From Amorphophallus konjac (Eukaryota > Streptophyta > Magnoliopsida > Alismatales > Araceae), in NCBI GenBank assembly GCA_022559845.1, contig CM040126.1:51144458-51208457 (forward strand): 64,000 nt of DNA, in the 5' to 3' direction. The translations under genes and the position numbers were made by a program. Shown here piece by piece: positions 57,463 through 64,000 of this stretch (position 1 is its first letter; the number at the start of each line of letters is the position of its first letter). The notes under the pieces were generated by a model that ran no database searches, was not told the origin of the DNA, and saw only the letters and a program-made list of their open reading frames with translations.

Positions 57463-58603
57463 TGTTCGTCGTTAAAAACATACGCGACACTCAATCTTAA
57501 AAATACCAAACTCGGAACAAAATAAAAACATGTAGTGTAATGGCGAACACGGGTCGAATCCACAGGAAAGTTTGGTTTTTTTTAACCCCTCTGGGTGTTT
57601 TAAAACGTGGGAAGGATGTTTAGATGATCAAAACAAGTGGAAGAACGTGAGAGAAGGAAGAGGGACAATGCTATGATGAGAGGAACAGGGGAGGAACACA
57701 AGTGTGCAAACTATGAACTTTAAAAGCCAAAACCAAAGTACTCCCTTGACTGTGATGCAGATGGACGTAGAAATCAATTCTCCTTGGTTGGATGTGGCTC
57801 CAGAATGCGGTAGCACTTCGACGCAAACTCCAGATTTCTCCCCCTTAGGCCATGAAGTCAAGGGTGCTATTTATAGACCCTCCAACTCTTCGGTCGAGCA
57901 GAGGATAATCCAACAAGAAAGGAGGATAATTCTTAGCAAACTCTTGAAGATAATACTCCCAAGAGCCCATAGAAACAAACAGAAGATTCTAAGGATCAGA
58001 TTTGGATGAGAAATCACAAGATCAAACTCTCAATTTGACCATGAAATGGCAGAGAAAAGACCAGACCAGCCAGGACCCTCTGTTAGATGTAATGGCTGCA
58101 CGACATACCGCCACATGAACGTAACGCGCCAGGGGAAGACCGTCACAAAACCTTATCTCTTAAGAAGATAATATCAATGGGAAGAAGTTCTAAACAGTTG
58201 GACTCTAAATGAATGTAACGGCCATGGGATGACGCGTTACAATGATATAACGGTTGCACGACAGACCGTTAGAATCAACAGATAGGCAGAAGGATAAGGA
58301 TTGAAACAGGCCTTTAAGCTGTATGACTCTTCAAGATCTAACGGCCGTGGGCTGATGCGTCAGAAGAATGTAATGCCCCTGAGGTGGACCGTTAGAGACA
58401 ATAAAGATCCAAAGAATACAAAAGCTTGCTAAGCTTCATCAAATGACAAGAAGCCAAGGAATCAAACCCAACCAAGGAATCAAGACCCATGAAATAAACC
58501 TCCAACTGATCAAGAAGGCTCAATGAAAGGGAATAACTCAGAGCATCATATAGAATGATTAAGGAGATGACCCAACTTATTGGTCATAAAATGGGTGTCA
58601 ACA
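57463..58603 (-). repeat. LTR-like direct repeat, copy 2, with full putative LTR ends
   Basis: On the minus strand it runs TGTTGACACCC...GACGAACA (TG...CA). It is followed by TTCTGGCACGTCACCGGG, which resembles a decayed TGGCGCCGT-type gypsy primer site. Copy 1 lacks the last 104 bp. The 220 bp between the copies would be all that remains of an interior. Confidence 0.55.
58089..58395. repeat. Six 26-bp palindromic units in three pairs (copy 2)
   Basis: These are the counterparts of the copy 1 units, with the same 32-bp spacing. Confidence 0.85.
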
Positions 58604-59603
58604 GATGGCCCTCCTTAACGTCCTCTTTGCAGGGGAGTGAGCGGAGGTGAGGCGAAAGTGAAATGGAACATGGAGATGAAGCGGAAATGAAGCGGAGTGG
58701 ACTGAAAAGCGGGCGTTAAGGCAAACGACACCCGTTCAACCAACAAGCGACAAGAATTTTATGGAAAACTTTGAACTAATCACAAGGAAATAGCCAACCA
58801 AAGGATGCAACTCTGGAGGAATTATCAACTAAGGAAGGAAAACATGGCTAGCCGTCGGAGGCAATGGAAAGGAAAGAGACAATTAACTAAACTCCAGACA
58901 GGAATCTTCAGTTAACCAGATCAAGCGAACAGATCGAAGGAAACCTTCAAATTCAGAGTGGAAATGACTCTCCTCATCCGAGATCAAGAACACAGCTATT
59001 CACCATCGTTGAGACATCTGGATTGACGAGGAGCTCATGAATGCTCAAAGGATGCGTATGATGCATGCTGGGCTAAAATAAAAGAAATCATCAAAACAAA
59101 TGTAAAGAAAGATAAAATAATAAGATACTCGAGAATAATACTGCTAGACCGGAGAAATTAGGGTCAGGACACCATCTGCAACCACGGCGTGCAAGACAGA
59201 ACCATCGTCCCCGAAACTTTCCAACCTAACGGCCTATCCAACGATTAAACATGTGCACTTAGATCATCATCATTTTTGTTTAAGGGGAACATCAGATCCC
59301 AGAGCACACGAATGACCAGCCGGTTCTCGAGATAATATATCATAGATAACATATAGTAATGCATTAAAGGGACAAGGGATCGAGATACAATACTTGACTT
59401 ACCTGCTTGACGAAAGGCAGATCGTGATGCTATTCATAACTTCATCCATGAATAAAAGATTAGCCAATGACAATTAATATGAGCATAAAACAAGGCATAC
59501 CCATTTGTACGCATGAGAAGCATCAATAATATGCATCATGGCAGAAAATGCAACCATTCTAGCATCAAATAGACCATTCCATTCATCAACAAATTTGCAA
59601 GCT
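58604..59603. other. Non-coding, no recognisable gene
   Basis: The purine-rich GAAGCGGA stretch near 58680 is the only visible pattern. Confidence 0.4.
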
Positions 59604-59760
59604 GTAACGGCCTAGAAATGGTGCGTCACACCACGTAACGGTCTAGGACTGGACCGTTAGACATTGGCGGTTCTCATTCTTCAATAAAACATACTCAACT
59701 GACCTGACTGTCTAAAGAAGACGCGTTAGAGAATGTAACGGTCTGGCAATAGACCGTCAA
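59604..59760. repeat. Two pairs of 26-bp palindromic units upstream of the mobile-domain gene
   Basis: Units start at 59604, 59635, 59704 and 59735 (31 bp within each pair, 100 bp between pairs). Confidence 0.85.
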
Positions 59761-59891
59761 ATTTCCTGAGCGTTCAAAAAAAAAAAAAAACCGAACGGTC
59801 CCAAACCATCATTCACACTCTCATTCGCCCTAACACCCCCAAAACCCCAACCGAGAGCCACCATCGAGGACCACCGACGACCACTGACGAT

Positions 59892-60140
59892 ATGGCCGGT
59901 GACGAGCCTCAACCGCCGAAGAGGAGGGAGAGAGGAATGAAAAAGAAGGCCATACGACGGTTTAGGGCACGAGTGGACCACGAGGAGGTCCCACCGGCCG
60001 AGGAGCAATGGATGGCGACGAGAGAGCCAAGAGAAGAGGAGGAGGCTCCAACAGTTGGGGAGGACCAAGGGGAAGCACCCCAGGACGAAGGAGAACCCAT
60101 TGCAATAGAGAAAAAGAGGAAAAGGGGGCAGGACCGAGAG
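59892..60140 (+). other. Possible first exon of the mobile-domain gene
   Basis: The ATG at 59892 opens an 83-codon basic and acidic stretch (KRRERGMKKKAIRRFRARV, then EEEEAPTVGEDQGEA) that ends at a GTAGGC donor at 60141. Its phase does not match the next exon unless another frame (ATG 60008) or an indel is assumed, so the link is uncertain. An A-run (59768-59782) precedes it. Confidence 0.4.
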
Positions 60141-60315
60141 GTAGGCCCCTTCGCCCTAATTTTCAAATTTTAATTTTTATGAGTTTTTATGTGTATGCAT
60201 GCATGAATGGGGGGTAGAGAATGGGTCTATGAACCCATTAGGATCATATGTAGGCCTTTTGGCCAAAGTGAGAAGCCAACGGAAACAAAAGGGAAAACGC
60301 CCTTTAGCAGAGAAT

Positions 60316-60403
60316 GTGATGGTCCTTCCAGCGATCGTCACGAACCTAACACATCACCACTGGTGCGTTAGAGCCGTGTGACGCCCCACCCCAGGGCCGT
60401 CAC
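60316..60403. repeat. Three 26-bp palindromic units in the first intron region
   Basis: Units at 60316-60341, 60346-60371 and 60378-60403 are spaced 30 and 32 bp start to start. Confidence 0.8.
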
Positions 60404-60532
60404 AACCACCATAGATCCAAAACTGATTTTTAGGTCTTCAGTTATTCAATTTTTTTTTGTGTTTTCATTATATGAATGCTATGCAATGATTCTATGATGC
60501 AATTGACTAACTTATTCTCAAAATGAATGCAG

Positions 60533-62943
60533 GGGAAGAGGCGAACAAGAATCTCATGGCTCCAAATCCGGGCGGTCTACCAGGCACTGCCCGACTACCA
60601 GAGAGAGAGAGACTTGCAGCGATGGGATTCACCGAGGTGCTCAGCATCGAGGTGATCAGGATGGACACGCCGCTTCTATACACACTACACGAGAGATGGG
60701 ACCCGATCAGCAGGGCATTCATCTTCCCGTGGGGTCATATGATCCCCACACTGGAAGACATAGTGAGGATCTCTGGGCTGAGAGTGCACGGAGCCACAGT
60801 GACGGGCTGGACCTACAGGGACTACCGAGAAATGGCCCAAGAGCTGCTGGGGATGGATTTAATCAGGCCGGGCTAGACGTCATCTCAGCTCTCACGATCG
60901 TGACTGCAGGAGAGCTTAGGACTGAGAGGAGCAGCCATCGTAGTGGGAGAGCTACCTGAGGAGCATATAGACCGAGTGATAGAGTAGGTGCGCCCACATG
61001 TGGCGGCAGAGGCGGGACAGGAGGGAGATCGCGTCCTGAGACGGTTCCTGATGCTTTTGTTCGGGAAGCTCCTGTTCACGACTCGAGCGGATGCGATCAG
61101 CTGCAGACTGCTGCCGATGATAAGAGATTTAGGCAGAGTTGGAAAATACGCATGGGGGGCGGCAGTGCTAGCTTTCCTGTTCGAGTCGCTCAGCACCACG
61201 GACCGGCAGACGATCCTGGGCGGCTTCTCGCCTTTCCTACAGGTAAACTTAAATGCTTTCTACTATGCTCATGATTATGCAAATGCAAATGATTATGCAA
61301 CCAACTAATACTGACTTCTAAATGCAGATCTGGAGCTACATGTTCCTCCCGGGCATCGGGAGAGGCACACTACTCCACCCCGAGCGGATCCCGATTGCCA
61401 GACGATGGGTGGTTGCTAGAGACCCGGGGTCGATCACCAAATTGACCCGGGTGATCCAGGACGATTTGGATTCCTTCCTGCATACGGCGGTAAGCCCGGA
61501 ACTCTAAATGCTTTTTAAATGCTTCTATATGGTCATGAATATTTCTAAATGCTGACAAATGGCCTATACGCTGATGAATATGCTGACATGGACTAACATG
61601 CTTCCTAGGTGAGATGGACCCCATACCAAGGCGAGAGCTATGAGGGACAGCCATGGGTGGAGGCAGCCCTCTCGTACCGGGGACGAGACATATGGCTTCA
61701 TTGCATCAATGTCATCGAGCCACTCCACTACCGGCTGATCCTGCGGACTCAGGGACTACACCAGCCCGAGGTGACCTTTCCACGCCGTGGTGTCGAGCGC
61801 CCGGGCAAGTCATCGAAGGGTATTAGCAGCGACGTGGATTGGTGCGCCCAAAAGGCGAAGTATGTCCACGACTGGAACAGGCGGGGTAGAGCAGTAAAGG
61901 AGCGGGACGAGAGCGACGAGGCGTACTTGAAGGCCTTCGCTCGGCGGTACGGGGACCAGGTGTACCGAGGTACCTGACGACCGGTATGAAATTCTAAACC
62001 CTGAACTCTTTCTACATGAAAAATGCAAAACGCTTAGATACACTGACTCATATGCTTTCTAAATGCAGCTAGACCCCGAGGGAAGGATAGCCGAGCTTGA
62101 AGGGATACTCCACGCTACCGTCCAGCAGCGGGACGAGTACCGGGCCGCCTTGGAGCTTCTGGTAAGATTCCAAAAATCTTGGACATAAATGATTCATGCT
62201 TATGATGCAAATGATGTAAATGATGCCAATAATGCCAATGATGATTAACTGACCATGACTTCTAAATGTAGCGGGCTGAGGGAGCCCAAAGAGCCGGACC
62301 AGATTCCCCGTCATCTTCATCACAGCCTGCCGGGGGCAGAGCTGAGTGGGATGCCGAATTCGCTCGAGCGGTTGCTCGGGCCGAGGAGGCGGAGGCCACC
62401 CTCGCAGAGCGGGTAAGAAACCAAATGCTTCTAAATGCTTTTGATTTTTGCAAATGCTCAATATCCTGACAATGCAAAATGCAGGCGAGGGAGCTGACCG
62501 TAGTGGTAGCCGAGGCGGAACGCGCTCGAGCGGAGGCAGAGCGAGGACGATCGGAGGCAGAGCGACTCCGGACAGAGCTGGCTCAGGCACGAGCCAAGGT
62601 GGAGAGACTCCGGACCGGGACAACGGACTTGTATCGCTATCGGACCGAGGCCCGAGAGACACGACGTCAGATCTTCGAGTTGAAGATCGAGCTGCAGACG
62701 ATGGAGCGCACGGTGAGGATGATGGGCCAGGGACCGGAGCGGAGCACCTCTCAGAGTGGGGCACGGAGGAGCGTTGCCGCGAGTGGATCGGTAGCAGACT
62801 TCCTTGCCAGCTCCTCTAGCCAGCGAAGGAACGAGAGAGCAGCGAGAGGACAACAGGAGGAGAGTGTCTCCATAGCGCCACCGGCGCGGAGACCCGAGGA
62901 CGGTGATGACAAAGGCGGCCCGAGAGACAAGCCGGCCGAATGA
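60533..62943 (+). pseudogene. Plant mobile domain (PMD/MAIN-like) gene with coiled-coil tail, degenerate
   Basis: The PMD is shared by MAIN-family host proteins and many plant transposons. Exons read 60533-61242, 61328-61489, 61609-61983, 62069-62161, 62272-62412 and 62485-62943. All junctions are GT-AG, and every junction from the second exon on is phase 0. Exon 1 carries LYTLHERWDPISRAFIFPWG and MIPTLEDIVRISGLRV, the PMD hallmark, then RDLGRVGKYAWGAAVLAFL. Later exons give IWSYMFLPGIGRG and a C-terminal heptad region (AEAERGRSEAERLRTELAQA). Damage: frameshifts near 60870 and 60915, a TAG near 60986 (glutamine expected), and a TGA at 61975 near an exon end. The preserved frames elsewhere suggest recent loss. 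Confidence 0.7.
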
Positions 62944-62949
62944 ACTTGT

Positions 62950-63290
62950 ATTTTGTTTTTCTTACTTGTAAATGAATGAAAGTGCAAATGAATGAAAATC
63001 TTTTTGTGTTTTGTTGTTGTTTTTTATGCGAATGAATGGATGTGTGAACGCAAATGATCATGTATATGAATGTGAATGCAGGAAATGGATATGTGAAAAA
63101 CGTGAATGAAAATACAGGAACAAATGTGGATGATGAATGGCAAATGTAGGAACAAATGTGTGAATGAAAATGCATGTGGACACGTGGAAAAGAACGGATG
63201 AAATTGTGTAAATGAAATATGTGTGAATAAGATGTAATGTGTGGATGAAATGACTGGACAGGATGAATGAAATGGAAAATGTGTAAGGCC
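62950..63290 (+). repeat. AATG-rich low-complexity 3' flank
   Basis: The words GAATGAA, AAATGTG and GCAAATGAA recur every 8-15 bases for about 330 bp after the stop. This resembles the introns of the same gene. Confidence 0.7.
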
Positions 63291-63343
63291 GCCAGGTCTA
63301 ATCATAGGCAGAACGGAATAGCACAAATACAGCAGCAGACAAA

Positions 63344-63800
63344 GTGACGGTCTAGATCCAGACCGTCAGAGTCCTGTAACGCATCAGATTGAGGCCGTCA
63401 GAGATGACAGAGGCCAAACTGCAACATTAAGCAGCAGAAAATGTGACGGCCCACTGGGGAGCGTCAGAATGGTGTAACGATCAAATTCTAGACTGTTAAA
63501 GATGACAGAACCATGCTATATTAAGGTAGCTTGCAAAAAAATGTGACGGTCCAGATGTGAGCGTCAGAGCCAAGTAACGGATGTGATCGGACCGTCAGGA
63601 ATGATCGAACAAGAAGAAGCCAAGACTGAACGGCAGGAGATGTGACGGCTTAGGGACCATGCGTTACAACAAGTAACGGTCATATCCCAGACCGTTAGGC
63701 TTGACAGAACGAGATTGGGCCAAAAAGAAACCCACAAGAAATGTGATGGCCCAGAGCTGGGGCGTCAGATCCAAGTGACGGTCCTACGATAGACCGTCAG
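63344..63800. repeat. Array of ten 26-bp palindromic units, 100-bp period
   Basis: First units of each pair start at 63344, 63443, 63543, 63642 and 63743. Second units start at 63376, 63474, 63574, 63673 and 63775. Seven are exactly 26 bp and three are 25 bp. In the first four blocks the first unit begins GTGACGG and the second GTAACG; in the fifth they begin GTGATGG and GTGACGG. Spacers are diverged but share words such as ATGACAGA. Confidence 0.9.
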
Positions 63801-64000
63801 ATAACCAAGTGTACTCCGAGACGGATTATGCCGCGAGAGTCCTAACTTGAAGGATGACTACCCAAATCCCCACTAGAACTCTTCTAAACTCGAGATAAGG
63901 CCTTCCAACTCAAATCCTATCACTCCAAAGCCAAAAGCAAGCCTTTAAAACTTGGAAACTTAGCCAAAATTCGTAACTTTGTGAATTCTCTGCTACTAGG
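63801..64000. other. Unassigned sequence at the window edge
   Basis: No further palindromic unit or gene feature was seen. The element in this region may continue beyond the window. Confidence 0.4.

Noticed and set aside
63344..63800. CRISPR-like array
   Set aside because: The conserved parts are paired palindromes with variable middles, spacers are mutually similar, and the context is plant nuclear DNA. There are no cas genes.

Overview
The window looks like nuclear DNA of a flowering plant, perhaps a monocot (GC-rich 5' ends in the two host genes), although no gene fixes the species. It is dominated by transposable elements. Host genes are few: an AE7/MIP18-family cytosolic iron-sulfur assembly gene at the left edge (108-581), a short GC-rich gene for an unrecognised 123-residue protein (32920-33291), and the 3' end of a leucine-rich-repeat receptor kinase pseudogene (23733-27927) that is split by a 3.4-kb insertion.

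Layout. 0-5 kb: AE7-like gene, a decayed copia fragment, a CACTA-type end and small inverted-repeat elements. 5.2-10.6 kb: a Ty3/gypsy element of Tat type (two RNase H regions). Its gag-pol stays in one frame for 4 kb but carries ten stop codons, and it is cut off inside integrase. 12.0-17.6 kb: a complete Tork-type copia element (TSD TGTCG). 18.5-19.8 kb: a MITE and a G-rich purine tract. 21.6-22.5 kb: a PIF/Harbinger transposase relic. 23.7-30.1 kb: the receptor-kinase relic carrying two TSD-flanked LTR-like insertions. 36.4-38.1 kb: further inverted-repeat elements. 38.5-50 kb: a TTTAGG-rich minisatellite interrupted by a complete 10.9-kb SIRE-type copia element on the minus strand (TSD CAAGG), which has an extra ORF after pol. 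50.3-55 kb: a second copy of the 24.2-27.7 kb insertion family. 55.9-64 kb: LTR-like direct repeats and a multi-exon plant-mobile-domain pseudogene with a coiled-coil tail.

The most unusual signal is in 55.9-63.8 kb. I count 32 imperfect palindromes, almost all exactly 26 bp (TRACG... to ...CGTYA, variable middle). Every one sits in a pair or triplet whose starts are 30-32 bp apart, about three helical turns. They occur in the LTR-like repeats, on both sides of the mobile-domain gene and in its first intron. The SIRE LTRs hold a different but equally regular array: six GGTCGACC octamers spaced 22-49-22-49-22. In the same mobile-domain gene all introns look built from AAATGC-type repeats and share 3' ends. 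Most inactivating changes in the retroelements fit C-to-T decay of methylated cytosines.
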